DNA of 64,000 bases from the NCBI GenBank assembly GCA_963573315.1, contig OY752153.1:558001-622000 (forward strand), written 5' to 3'. A program made the position numbers and the translations under genes. Positions 1 through 10,355 of this stretch are shown here, one piece after another. Position 1 is the stretch's first letter. Each line of letters opens with the position of its first letter. Under the pieces are notes generated by a model. It saw nothing but the letters and a program-made list of their open reading frames with translations. It had not been told where the DNA came from and searched no databases. Source of the DNA: Entomortierella parvispora. Taxonomy: Eukaryota > Mortierellomycota > Mortierellomycetes > Mortierellales > Mortierellaceae.

Positions 1-516
1 CTATCTGTTTCCAATGTTTTTGTCAGCTGGAAGCACGTCTCTGTCCTTTCATGGTTTTATGGATCGAGAAACGGTACGTACCTGCCCTTTGTTCTGTGGA
101 TTTGCATCCACTACCTTGACAAAGGCAGCAATCTTTTCCTCTACGAGCCGTTCAACCTCTGCATCGTCAATGATTGGCTACATGCATAACATTGGTTAAG
201 AAAAAAGTTAGAAGGGAAATTAAAGTTGCTGCTTTTCAAATCAAGAGACGAAGGAAGCTTGGATCTGTTCTTACAATCGTCAGATCCAAGACCTCCAGAT
301 CCTTTGGTTTGACGTTGGCAAAGTATCGGTGAAAGAGGATAGTGTGTAGAATGGCTCGGAGCGCATCCTTCAGATATGCCCGCTCTACAGTCTAGAATAT
401 CGTAATACACTATCGTTATTAGCTTCATGGCTATCATATTCTGAAAGAGAGATCGTGGCCCTGCCTGCGCCTCGTACCAGTTCGACAGGGAAAGTAACTG
501 GTTGGTACTGGCTCAT
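1..516 (-). CDS. ATG101: Autophagy protein ATG101, 5' part (cut by window edge)
   Basis: HORMA-domain partner of Atg13 in the autophagy-initiation kinase complex of fungi that use Atg101 in place of Atg29/Atg31. Three exons can be read on the minus strand: 516-478 (starts MSQYQPVTFPVEL), 382-275 and 177-82, with GT-AG introns. The reading frame stays open across both joins. Exon 2 contains LKDALRAILHTILFHRYF, which matches the conserved N-terminal ATG101 pattern (LHTI-FHR). Exon 3 contains the DDAEVERL helix with the VEEKIAAFVK segment expected next in the family. The window begins at what looks like the acceptor AG of the next intron, so the C-terminal half, with the WF finger, lies outside. 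The family call is from recognised motifs, not a search. The exact exon 1 donor is the least certain join. Confidence 0.85.
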
Positions 517-533
517 TCGATACGAAACTGAAT

Positions 534-941
534 TCAGGTGATGGTCAAGGTGGTGCGGAATGGAAACGGGCTGGATGAAACAGCAAGGGGAATGGTGATG
601 TAGAGTGTCTTGCTCGGGAAAAGTGGTAGGGGATGTCTGAAGGAATGGCTTTGACCTTGAGGGAGCTGGACATGCGAGGCAAAGTGCATTCCCAGCATGC
701 AGTGGCAGCAGGCCCTGCGCGAAATTACTCTAATCACGTGATATGAACATTGTGGTGGATTTGAGGTCTGTTGGTTGGGAGGGGGCTTGTTTGTCTGACC
801 GTAGTCGGCGGACGACCTGCTCGTTTGATATGTTCCATATCTACCGAACCCAGGGGCAGAGTTGAAAGAAGAACTTGCTTGTTCGAATATGTCCTCCCTT
901 TCGGGATCCGGTTCCTTTGACTTGTCTGTAGTCTCGTTCAT
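534..941 (-). CDS. Uncertain 135-codon ORF upstream of ATG101
   Basis: An ORF on the same strand as ATG101, starting MNETTDKSKEPDPERED and rich in Ser, Gln and Asn over its first 70 residues. The second half (after the NPPQCSYHV segment) loses protein-like composition, so if real it may be the first exon of a spliced gene or an upstream leader exon. It overlaps the presumed ATG101 promoter, which argues against a separate gene. No family is recognised. Confidence 0.2.
   Translation of the reverse strand: MNETTDKSKEPDPEREDIFEQASSSFNSAPGFGRYGTYQTSRSSADYGQTNKPPPNQQTSNPPQCSYHVIRVISRRACCHCMLGMHFASHVQLPQGQSHSFRHPLPLFPSKTLYITIPLAVSSSPFPFRTTLTIT
734..741. promoter_or_regulatory. TCACGTGA palindrome upstream of ATG101
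   Basis: A perfect CACGTG E-box in an 8-bp palindrome lies about 220 bp upstream of the ATG101 start codon. This core is bound by bHLH factors (Cbf1-like in fungi, TFEB/CLEAR in animals). Other CACGTG boxes occur upstream of TSC1, the DUF2461 gene and the OSCP/zinc-finger pair in this window. Function is inferred. Confidence 0.4.
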
Positions 942-1013
942 AGTGGTGGAATAAAGTAGTCTCGAATAATCACGGTTGGTCTTCCCTAAAGGTTTCCTAA
1001 AAGCTCTCTCGCT

Positions 1014-1091
1014 CTGCTCGTATGGAACAAGTTTCCGTATATCAGAGGCAGAGCCGACGAAAAAGCAGAAAGAGTTGTGTGTGGCAAAGAC
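1014..1091. repeat. Dispersed 78-bp repeat, copy A
   Basis: First of three related copies within 550 bp. The shared core runs from CTGCTCGTATGG through GCAGAGCCGACGA to GTGTGGCAAAGAC. Copies A and B differ by one base over the part compared. Each copy is followed by TTTATT-rich or variable DNA, so these could be ends of a decayed mobile element. No coding capacity is visible. Confidence 0.7.
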
Positions 1092-1171
1092 CGTTTTATT
1101 TGTTAATGGTACTGAATTGGTATTGATGGTACTGAAGGTATTGATAGTATTGGTATGAATGAATGCTATAC

Positions 1172-1249
1172 CTGCTCGTATGGAACAAGTTTCCGTATAT
1201 CAGAGGCAGAGCCGACGAAGAAGCAGAAAGAGTTGTGTGTGGCAAAGAC
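1172..1249. repeat. Dispersed 78-bp repeat, copy B
   Basis: Near-identical direct repeat of the segment beginning at 1014. The two are separated by about 80 bp of low-complexity DNA built on a GGTATTGATGGTACTGA theme. Confidence 0.7.
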
Positions 1250-1483
1250 AACTCTCCCATGCCTCACGTCCGGCCTACCCTTTTATATGTGGTTGATGGT
1301 GGCTTAGAAGGTCAAATCCACGACAACATGTCGAGTGAGCTTGTGAGGGCTTGTTCATTTGAAGGGAGGCCCTTGTTGCCAACGCTCGAAGGCCTACGCT
1401 TGCCGGTTTACTCCCCCATTGCACAATAAACGTAATATCTTGAATCTCGGCGGTCTTTTCTATATTCTCCTAAAGCTCTCGCC

Positions 1484-1559
1484 CTGCTTGGATGGACCCG
1501 GTTGCCATGAACCAGAGGCAGCGACGACGACGAAGCAAAAGAGTTTTATGTGGCAAAGA
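1484..1559. repeat. Dispersed repeat, diverged copy C
   Basis: A diverged third copy keeps the order CTGCTTGGATGG, CCAGAGGCAGCGACGACGA and TGTGGCAAAGA. It is followed by CGGTTTATTG, as copy A is followed by CGTTTTATTTG. This shared downstream tail suggests that the duplicated unit extends past the 78-bp core. Confidence 0.55.
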
Positions 1560-1789
1560 TCGGTTTATTGTTATTGGAACTGAGTTGGTACAGATGGTAT
1601 TGATGGGGTTAATGGCAGTGAAATAGTGGTGCTGATGTTATTAATAAGACATTTAGTTTTCCGATGTAAAAACTAGTTGTCGATAAGAAGATTCCACAAA
1701 GGACCTTTCTGAACTGACTTGACTCTCTTTTTATCATCGTATGAGATTGTGAAGCTGTAGTTTTTCTTGACAAAAGCTTCTTGTTCTTG

Positions 1790-2557
1790 TTATGTCGGCA
1801 GGTTCAGGAAAGTTTCAGCTTCCCGAGAACTTGATGGAATGAGGTAACGTATACCTGTCTCAGGATCGTTGAACCCTACCGATGGGGGTATCTTTTCAAC
1901 CCCCAATACATCTTTGATGAGATTGCTAGTATCCTCCATTGATCGTTTTTTTTCTGGCGCAGCTACACGAATGTGGTGCACTGACAGGATCGTACTCGTT
2001 GGAGAGTGCACTGGAGAATCAACCTTGGTTACTATTCCTATTGTTGTGTATGCAGAGAGGATTATTAGTATGTACCCTGACAAGTGAAAGACTGATTACC
2101 AGGAGAGAAGGCCAAGTGGTGAAAATAAACTGTACGAGTATATGGTAACTTCTCACCTTGCGACCGCTGAAGTCCACAAAAGGAGACCTGAGGCAGAGTG
2201 ATTGATTGAAGGATGAGGCGTGACGGAAGTAGGAAGTGTGCAATAGAAGGCTCGGCGATGAAAGGGAAGAAGGCAAAGGGCGAAAGACAAGGAGGTATGA
2301 TTGGGGCGTAAACGACACCCTCATCTGTCACAAGAGTTTTTTTTTGGTTTATTTGGGTCAGTGTCCAAGAAATCCAGTGCCCCTACATCTTCAGGCGGCG
2401 ATACTACAACAAGCACTACGGGGGTGGAAATACTATGTGTGTGTGTGTGTATGTGGGGAGGGGGTCGTGGGGCCTGAGTCGGGGTCATTTGCTGACTCTC
2501 GGCTGCGTTCCTCCTGTACGCGGCGCCGATACTCGTAGGACGGGAAGAATTGCGCAT
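1790..2557 (-). CDS. Possible small spliced gene, unrecognised
   Basis: Three protein-like segments lie in order on the minus strand. One starts at 2557 (MRNSSRPTSIGAAYRRNAAE). One near 2180-2150 reads LRSPFVDFSGRK and ends at a GTGAGA donor. One at about 2030-1790 includes LIKDVLGVEKIPPSVGFNDP and ends in a stop at 1790. Plausible splice sites exist, but the joins were not resolved and no family is recognised. The 2557 start faces TSC1, about 390 bp from its ATG, so a divergent gene pair is possible. Confidence 0.25.
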
Positions 2558-2626
2558 GCTCTTGGATCACGTGTGTTAAGCCTTACGATCACCGGAAGAT
2601 GAGCATAATGCATGCATGCATGCATG
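2434..2626. repeat. Short simple-sequence tracts (GT)n and (ATGC)n
   Basis: A GT run of roughly nine units lies near 2434-2452 and an ATGCATGCATGC run near 2609-2626. A CACGTG box lies between them at 2568-2573, about 380 bp upstream of the TSC1 start. Confidence 0.6.
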
Positions 2627-2949
2627 AATGCGATGGCATGTACCTCTCTGTGTGAGCAGAGAACTCTCTTTTTCTTCCCCTCCGCCTTTCCTCCCTTGTC
2701 GTTTGCTCGCTTGTTCCCAGTCCTCCCTTCTTTGCGTTCATCCCATCACATCCCATCTACCAGACTCATGCGACAGTCTTTCAAGCATTGCATCGTTTCT
2801 ATTTTCTCCCCACCCAAAGCTCCATCCATCCGCACCGACAGTCAACGCCTTTGGCGCCTTCGATTGCGCCACATTCCCAGGACATTACTGCAGCCAATCA
2901 TCATTTAGCGGGACTGACTGATTGACATTGACCATCTTTCGCCCGCACC

Positions 2950-5900
2950 ATGTCCAATTCGGCTCCCACGGTCAAGGATCTGTACAGGGTACTGACCGCA
3001 GACTTCAATGCATCCTTGACCGCAGACAGGGCCAAGGACGCAGAAGCACCGCGCGAGACCATTCAGCACTACTTGGACCGTTTCGTCAAGAGCATCGTTA
3101 CCAACAGTGCGACTCCGCAGACGCCATCAACCCCCTCCGGTGCCAATGTGGCGTCGCATTCGTCCGTGTCGTTCTTAGCCGGAGCGACAGGATCAGGCGG
3201 ACAGGGTACTCCCTGTGGGCCCGCTGCGGCTGGGCGACGGCACGCGAACGAGCTCTGGTATCAGTCCCTTAGCAATACCGCTGGCCAGCAGCACACGGGG
3301 AGCCTGCCGTTCGCATTTCATCGACTTAGCCGCCAGTCCTCGGCTGTTGGATCGCCCGCCGGTTCTGGGCCTTCGTCCTTGAACAACTCGGCCACAGGAT
3401 CGCCTGTTCTATCATCAATCAGTGCTGGGCAAACACACACCCCGGGTAGTGGCAGCACCGGTGTACCGGCATCACCATCCATCCAACCATCATCATCTCC
3501 ATTCGGCATCTCCGGAACAACACCCAACGCTAACCTTGCAGCACAGCGATTCTCAGCGCATCTACTCGGACTCTATACTCAGCACGGACTTGGAGCAGTT
3601 CCTATTGCCACCATTGCAAGCCGAATGATAATCTACTTGAGCCACCTCCTTCCATTTCTGACACCACAGCTGGTTATGGCTGACTGGTGGGACCGCCTCA
3701 TTGAACCATCTCTGCAAGGCGAGATTAAACTGGACAAGGAAGCGCTTAAAGCATGCAGAGAGCTGGTGACAGAGTGCATGATCAAGGACCCTCTAATGGA
3801 CCCCCAGGGATCAGGATCTGGCTCTCTGTTGCTGGCAGGAGACGAGGAAGGACAGCTCGACACTTCATTGGCAATGGCAGTAATGCCTATTGCCCAATTC
3901 GTCCTGAGAGTGTACATCAAAGCAGCGCACAAGCTCAACCACCGACTGGATGACACGGACGCCTCTGATCTTCACTCTGTCGGAGATGGACTTCAAGGAT
4001 CATGGTTGCGCTCAAAGGAAAGACCAAGCCCAAGTACGCACCCTGGGCCATCACTATCTTTTGCATCGACAGCATCTGCTTTCACAACACACAGCCAGTC
4101 TTCTATCCAGAAGGATTTGGAGACCCAGCAGCGACTCTTCTCCAAGGCCAGAGCGCTCATCCGACGAAAAAAGGACATTCTTGTCAGGAATCTCGAGATC
4201 ATCCTTTTCGCCTACGGAGGAAGTGTTGGACGTGTAAAGGACTTTTTTAGTTGCCTGTACACGTACTTTGTCGGGGCTCGTTATCGTGCAGAGATACTTG
4301 GTTTGTTATGCCAGTTTATTCGGCGCCAGGTAAGATGGCTATCTGTGGTGTCGTCGAGAGCATGAAATCAAATATGCTGGCTGTGACTCTTACGCGTTCC
4401 TTGGGTCTTTTATAGAGAGTTCACCTACACCAAATCTTGGCGACGCCTTTGTTTGACTCTTTGGTGCTGTCTCTCAAGGTATGTTGCACATCCGACAGGA
4501 GCAATTTTTATATTATGATCTGTATTGTGTTTTGACCTGACCCTTCTCTTTATAGTACGACACTTCTCCACTTATTGTGTCTTTGGGACTTATGACCTTG
4601 ATCATGATGATGCCACGTATCCCGACTGCACTGAATGATCGACTACCGGAGCTGTTTGCTGTTCTCGCTCGGATTCTCTGCTGGCCACGGTCACGTCAAC
4701 AACTGATGGCCGTTACACAACAGGAGGGTGCGAATTTGACTGGTCAGACAATCAAGTCCTTTGACGAGTTTGATGAGGATAGCTCAAAAGCGACCCCAAA
4801 GACCAACGAAATTCAGAATGAAAAGGGTCCAGACAGTCCGTTGTCGAATGGTGAAATCGAATATGAGGACATTCCTTTATACCAGCACGGGATTCGTTGG
4901 CGCCGATATGGTACATTTTCTTTTAACGAGTTTGTATCACAATTCATCTCCATACAGTGATTGTGTTTCTCATTGAAGATATTATTTTATGTTTAGGCCC
5001 TGCTGTGCCCGGCGGAACGTCCGAAGGAGCTCCAGATCCAACCGCCATCTTTTCCTTTTTGTACGGTCTATTCCCTTGCAACCTTCTCAAATTTTTGCAT
5101 GCACCTCGGATATACTTGGCTCAATCACTTTCACCGTCAGGTTCACCAAAGCCCGGATCTGGACATAATTCGGACGAGGGCGAGATTGCAGGCGATGGAG
5201 GCATAATGTCGCCAAAGGAAAGCAGTGCTGAACAAAAGGCAATGTATATTGACGAGGATCTCTTGAAATCAAGAGCTAAAACCCTGCTCAAGCGCCATTC
5301 GTTACATCCTGCCTTGCTAACCCAAACTGCAGAACAAGAAATCACCGACAAGGCCCGCTGGCAGAAATTAGAACCCATGGAGATTGTTGCCATGTGTGTT
5401 GGCCTTGATATATGGAGTGCTGGCGGTATTGCAGGAACAGGTCCGGTTTTGAGGTCTATCGAAGAGGACAAACGAGGAACTCCGGTGGCGGACAGTGATG
5501 ATGATGATGACCATGTCCATTTTGCAGGAGCGGGACGCCGTCTACTTGCCCGTTCTACTTCTTTAAAGGCCTCTGACTCTTCAGATGGAGATACACGTCG
5601 CCCACTCAAGGGCTCATCCAGTCGACTTGCTCAGACAGCAGCAGCTGGGGCTTCAGTAGAGTCACTGGGATCTGAAGAATCTGCCGACTTGACGCCGATC
5701 GAGATTTTGGCTCAAGAGGATTTTTTTGGTCCCAGAGCTGGAGTGAATACTGGGGCACGCGCCTTGCACTCTGGATCGAGCGCAGGTTTTGCCAGCAGTA
5801 TTTCCAGCCCATCCTTGACGAGGACACGTGTTCGATCCAAAGAGGTCAGGATGAGCCAGATCCTTCGGAACTTTGCCACTTTGCGCGGACTGGACCAGGA

Positions 5901-8526
5901 GGACTATCTTCACGAATTGGATCAACAAAAGACCTTTGGATCCAGTGGCATCGTTTCAGGGCAAAGACGAAAGTCGACGCAAAAATCAACCAACGAGCTT
6001 TATTCCCATCCGACCGCCGCTGCAAGTTCCGGCAGTATTGACACCATGACACCAGATATACCCGCAACAGAGGAACGCCAACTTACTGTGGCAGCCGGTA
6101 GTTCCACAGACACGGCCGTTCACACGAGCGCAGCAACACTGGAAGCAATCTCAACGATGCACCAAGAGTACAAAAAATCGATTATGCAGTTGGAACGAGA
6201 GCTCTTGTTGGCCAAGAATGAGTTGAATTTTGAACTTTTTTTGAAGCAACAGCACATTCAGCAGATTTCCAAGGTGCACCAGTCGCATGTGCTAGATGCA
6301 AGCCTGGAGGCCGAACGCCAGAACCTATACAACACTTGCCGATCCTTGAAAGCTCAATTGCAGGAAACCAAAGTCCTTTTAGAAAAGGAGAAGGCAGAGT
6401 TGGCTCAACGAAAGAACAAACAGACCCATTGGGATACTGAGCTGAAAACCAAGATGCAGACGTTCAGGGATGAGCGCAAGCATCTCCAGTTTGAAGTGGA
6501 CCGTCTGAAGCAGGACATTAAAGATACTCGTCAGGCACAGGAAACGCAGGAAAGATTGCTCACTGAAGAGCGAAAGGGGTAAGGACGACTTTTTTGAACA
6601 TTATGATCGACCAAGAGTGAAAGAGTTTTGCCTTGGAAATAGGGCAGCTACTAACACGGTTACACAATTGTGTCATACAGGACCTTTGACCTTCAAAACG
6701 AGATCCAGGATCTTTCACCAAAACTAAAGCGGATGGAAGAATATGAAAAGAGGATCGAGGAATTGACGCGACAAATGGTCCTGTGGGAAACTGAGCAATC
6801 CAAGTCTTTGGAAGTTCAGCGGCAGATGGATACTGTTGTTGGCCGATGGCAAAACCTGGAGCTCCTCTTGATCTCTGAGAAGGAAGAGTCTCGCGTTCTG
6901 CGTAACAAGGTTTCTCAACTGTCACAAATCCTGGACGACTTGCGTATCCAATTGGCTATGAGCGAAGGACGAGGACCTGGAGCCATGCCCCCCACACCGA
7001 CCATTGAGTTTCATTCTGAAGACGAATCTAGTAGCCGGGCACATGCCAACGAGCGTGATGAGGATGGCAGAGATGGATCTAGGGGCGATGAAGGAGACAA
7101 TGACGACACAGAAGATGACCATCACACGAGACTCGTCAGGAGAGTTTCTTCTAGGTCCAAGGCCGCCAGCACGCGTCACCGCGGAGGAGACAGCTCCAGA
7201 CGGGCTGCCGATATGGGTTGGCCCTCTACCTTTAGTCGGTCGAGTAGTAATCAGACAGGATTCGACCAGCAACGTCGCGCAGAGGCAGTTCAGGAGCTCA
7301 TGGTCCGTGAAAAGGAGCGCTGGGACCAAGAGCTGCAGCAGGCACATAACAGACTTTCTCGGGAGGCCATTAGGAACCAACAGCTCGAAGATCGTATTCT
7401 TGAGCTACAAGGTCAACTGGAGATGGCGCGTGCCATTGACTTGAGGAATATGCCGGGGTTCGGGGGTGGTCATGGGGGTGGACTTGGACACGGAGGTGGC
7501 GGAGGATCTGGGGTTGGCCATGGAGGTTCTGGCCATAATGAACACGCCCCAGGGATCCACATGGAAGGTCCATCTCAACCCGTGCACTTTCCACACACAC
7601 CTGGCGGTAACGATGGAATCATGAGGAGCCACTTTGATCTCCATCAAAATGAAGGATCGACAGAGGGAGGGGATACGGATGACGGCGGCTCGACAAGAAT
7701 GATTGGTCGGTACCAGCGGCAGCACGATGACGATGATGATGGATTTTCAGACCCAAGGATAAGATCCATGGGACCACCTGCTCACGGTCGACCGTTCGAA
7801 TCTTATCATGGCTCGGACGCCATTCCACCCAGACCACCAGGCTATCCTAGTCAAGCCGGATCCATGTCTTCGTCAGCTCGACTTTTGGGAAAGGGTAAGA
7901 GCACGAGCAGCAGTAACCTCTCTTCTGCCAAGGGATCAAAGTCTCGCTCAAAGTGGCTACAGACCTCCTCGACTCTTGAACGCGCCAAAACAGATGGTGG
8001 TACTTTTGGTGGTGTCTTGGACATTGGGGCCAGTTCCCATTTAGGTGGGCAGGCACCAGGGACACCTCGCAAAAGCGGCGAATCCTCATCGACTGTAGGT
8101 AGCGATAGCACAGCTACAAGGGCCACCACTGCAGGCTTGTACCCTCCGATGAATTATACCCGCAACATGTCTCATCGTTCGGATGGAGGAAGCAGCGACG
8201 TGACTACGGCCTCTGACAGCAGTGCAACGGGACCTCTACGCACTATGCGCGGTCGAGGCGTTGCTCGGCCTGTCAGTGACAGTGAACTTGGCATTGGTTC
8301 AGAGGCAAGAGGACCTGGCGAAGCTGGCGGTTCGACCCCAGGAGGCTCTCGCTCTGGCTCTCCATCGGGATCTGCTGCATCAGGATCAACCAAAAGCAGG
8401 AAGAGCGGTCGTAGCAAGGAGGACAGGGAACAACGAGACCGTGACCGAGACAAGATCCGACTCATGGGGACTATGGGCCCTTTGGTGGACCCCAGCAAGA
8501 TGTATCGCAACGTGCGGATGTTTTAA
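2950..8526 (+). CDS. TSC1: Hamartin (TSC1), TSC complex scaffold
   Basis: Hamartin stabilises tuberin (TSC2), the GAP that switches off Rheb and so restrains TORC1 at lysosomal or vacuolar membranes. Five exons are read: 2950-4329, 4416-4478, 4556-4910, 4997-6578 and 6681-8526, all with GT-AG introns and one continuous frame of about 1741 residues. The N-terminal hamartin core is clear. VSLGLMTLIMMMPRIP and the segment FLYGLFPCNLLKFL (exon 4 start) match the conserved helical-repeat region, followed by the SLHPALL...RWQKLEPMEIV block. A coiled coil spans roughly residues 980-1220, with a second at about 1325-1378, as expected for TSC2 binding. Between and after these lie low-complexity linkers, including a Gly/His-rich stretch (nt 7450-7545) and a Ser-rich tail. 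It is longer than human TSC1 (1164 aa), mainly through these linkers. Start chosen as the first ATG, with KDLYRVL following. Confidence 0.9.
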
Positions 8527-8739
8527 CGGCGGATCCTGTGCAATAAAAAGAAAGAACAAAAAAAAAAAGGGAGCAATTGCGCCCAAATGCGCACATGCGA
8601 AAAGTCACGTGGCGGCTGCGCTCGCTTGCTTCTCATGCTCTGCTGATGCATCTTTGGTCCTCTTCCTATCCATCGGATCTACTCGCCATTCGCATTTGAC
8701 TCGACTTGTCCGTGCTGTGAATTCCAGTGTCTTTACCTT

Positions 8740-9533
8740 ATGCCAGCTGCATCCATGACAAAACAACGACCCACTCGAGCCGCTGCCACAAAGGGCTCGA
8801 CGAAACAGGCTCCTGCTCCGCTTGTGACCACTATGAACAGCAGGAAGAAAGTGGCGGCGCCGAAAGCAACAGTTCCAAAGAAGACCAAAGGAGTAAAACC
8901 CACGCGGGGCACCAAGAAGAGTAGCAAAGGTCAAGAGGAATCTGAGGAAGACGAGGCAGACGAGGACGAGGACGAGGACAATGATGATTCGGGGGACAAT
9001 GATTTTGAAGAGGGCGAGGACGACGACGACGACGATGACGAGGACGACAAAGACGAGCCAGAAGATAGTGAAGATGATGCTTTCCAAGACTCGAGCTACT
9101 CCCAACCTCGGAAACGATCGGCAGCAAGTACTTCCAGATCGGCGCCTGCCAGCAAAAAGCAAGCTGTTGGGGGCCGTCAAAATTCAAAGACGACGACCGC
9201 CACCAAGGCCAAGAAGACAACAGCAAAAGCCGGTACCGTTGTTCCGGAACCGACAAAGGAGTTTGCAGTCTCGACCTTGAAGATCCCTCACCCAAAGGGC
9301 GCACCCTTCCCGGACGCGATTCAACCGGAAACGTTGGAGTTTATTCGTGATTTGAAATTGAACAATGATCGAGAGTACATGATGCTGAATCAGGAGCGGT
9401 GCGATGCGGCCAAGAGCGATTTCATTGATTTTATTCGAATGCTCAAGGAAGGGCTTATGGAGGCTGATGGCGATATCATGGATCAAGAACCCAAGGATTC
9501 CATGATGAGGATCTAGTATGTGTCTCTCCAACA

Positions 9534-9564
<31 letters not shown>

Positions 9565-10218
9565 GAGCAATTGTGCAAGTCACTCTCTACGGAAAATACT
9601 TATCGATACTTATTTTTGTCGTGAATAGCCGCGATATTCGATTCTCGAATGACAAGAGTCCTTACAAGCGTCAGTTTGCTTGCTTTTTTTCTCGTGGAGG
9701 CAAGAAGGTAGGAGCAGCACCAAAATAGTCTTTTTATCAGGATTGTAGGTCCTTTGCCAGTGAATTGACTTGTTGACGGACCATCACCACAAATTGTCTT
9801 TTTTTTCATCTAGACAATTGCTGCAGGGTATTATTTTGGAATCTCCTCTGGCGGTGAATCGTTTGTGGGATGTGGCGTATGGGACCCTTCAGGCCCTGCA
9901 CTCCATCGGATCCGTCAGGGTCTTGTAGATGAATCAGAAAGGTTTCAGGAAATTTTATCCACAGACGCCATCAAAAAGATTACAGATGGGAAAACAGGAC
10001 TGGATGCTCTTCGACCAGGATCGTCTCAGCTCAAGACTGGTCCAGCTGGGTTCCCAAAGGACCACCCGATGATTGAGTTTTTAAAGCGGAAATGTTTTGC
10101 GATTGGACGATCGTTCACGGACGAGCAGGTCGTCTCGGAGGGCTTTTTGGAAGAGGTTTTGCAGACGTTTGATGGCTGCATCGATTTGGTACATATTTTG
10201 AACTCTTGGATCGGGTAG
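8740..10218 (+). CDS. DUF2461 (TIGR02453-type) protein with acidic/basic N-terminal tail
   Basis: Three exons, 8740-9515, 9629-9707 and 9814-10218, give a continuous 419-residue protein. Residues 1-165 are a charged tail with Lys/Arg/Pro clusters and a long Asp/Glu run (nt 8940-9080), typical of nuclear proteins. The DUF2461 domain follows: LEFIRDLKLNNDREYM, then YRDIRFSNDKSPYKRQF across the exon 1/2 join, then the GYYFGISSGGESFVGCGVW segment in exon 3. The RFSNDKSPYK and GG-(x)n-G blocks are the family hallmarks. Molecular function of the family is unknown. The first intron carries a T run of about 24 bp, and a GTCACGTGGC box lies about 135 bp upstream. Confidence 0.85.
9536..9560. repeat. 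Poly-T tract in intron
   Basis: An uninterrupted T run inside the first intron of the DUF2461 gene. Similar T runs of 17-28 bp recur at 10297-10319, 21201-21225, 21958-21977, 25155-25180, 30292-30317, 31023-31049 and 58561-58587. Most of these are in introns. Confidence 0.8.
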
Positions 10219-10355
10219 AGCGAGGACAGGATCCTCTTCTGTTTCCACCTTTGATCGGCCTGGAATAAAGGAACACGAAGAATATTTATTTCCATTTTTT
10301 TTTTTTTTTTTTTTTTTTTGAGCGTTCCATCTCGAGAATAGAGAAAACCGGGTCA

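Noticed and set aside
8605-9304. Minus-strand ORFs opposite the DUF2461 N-terminal tail
   Set aside because: Low-complexity shadows of the Asp/Glu run.
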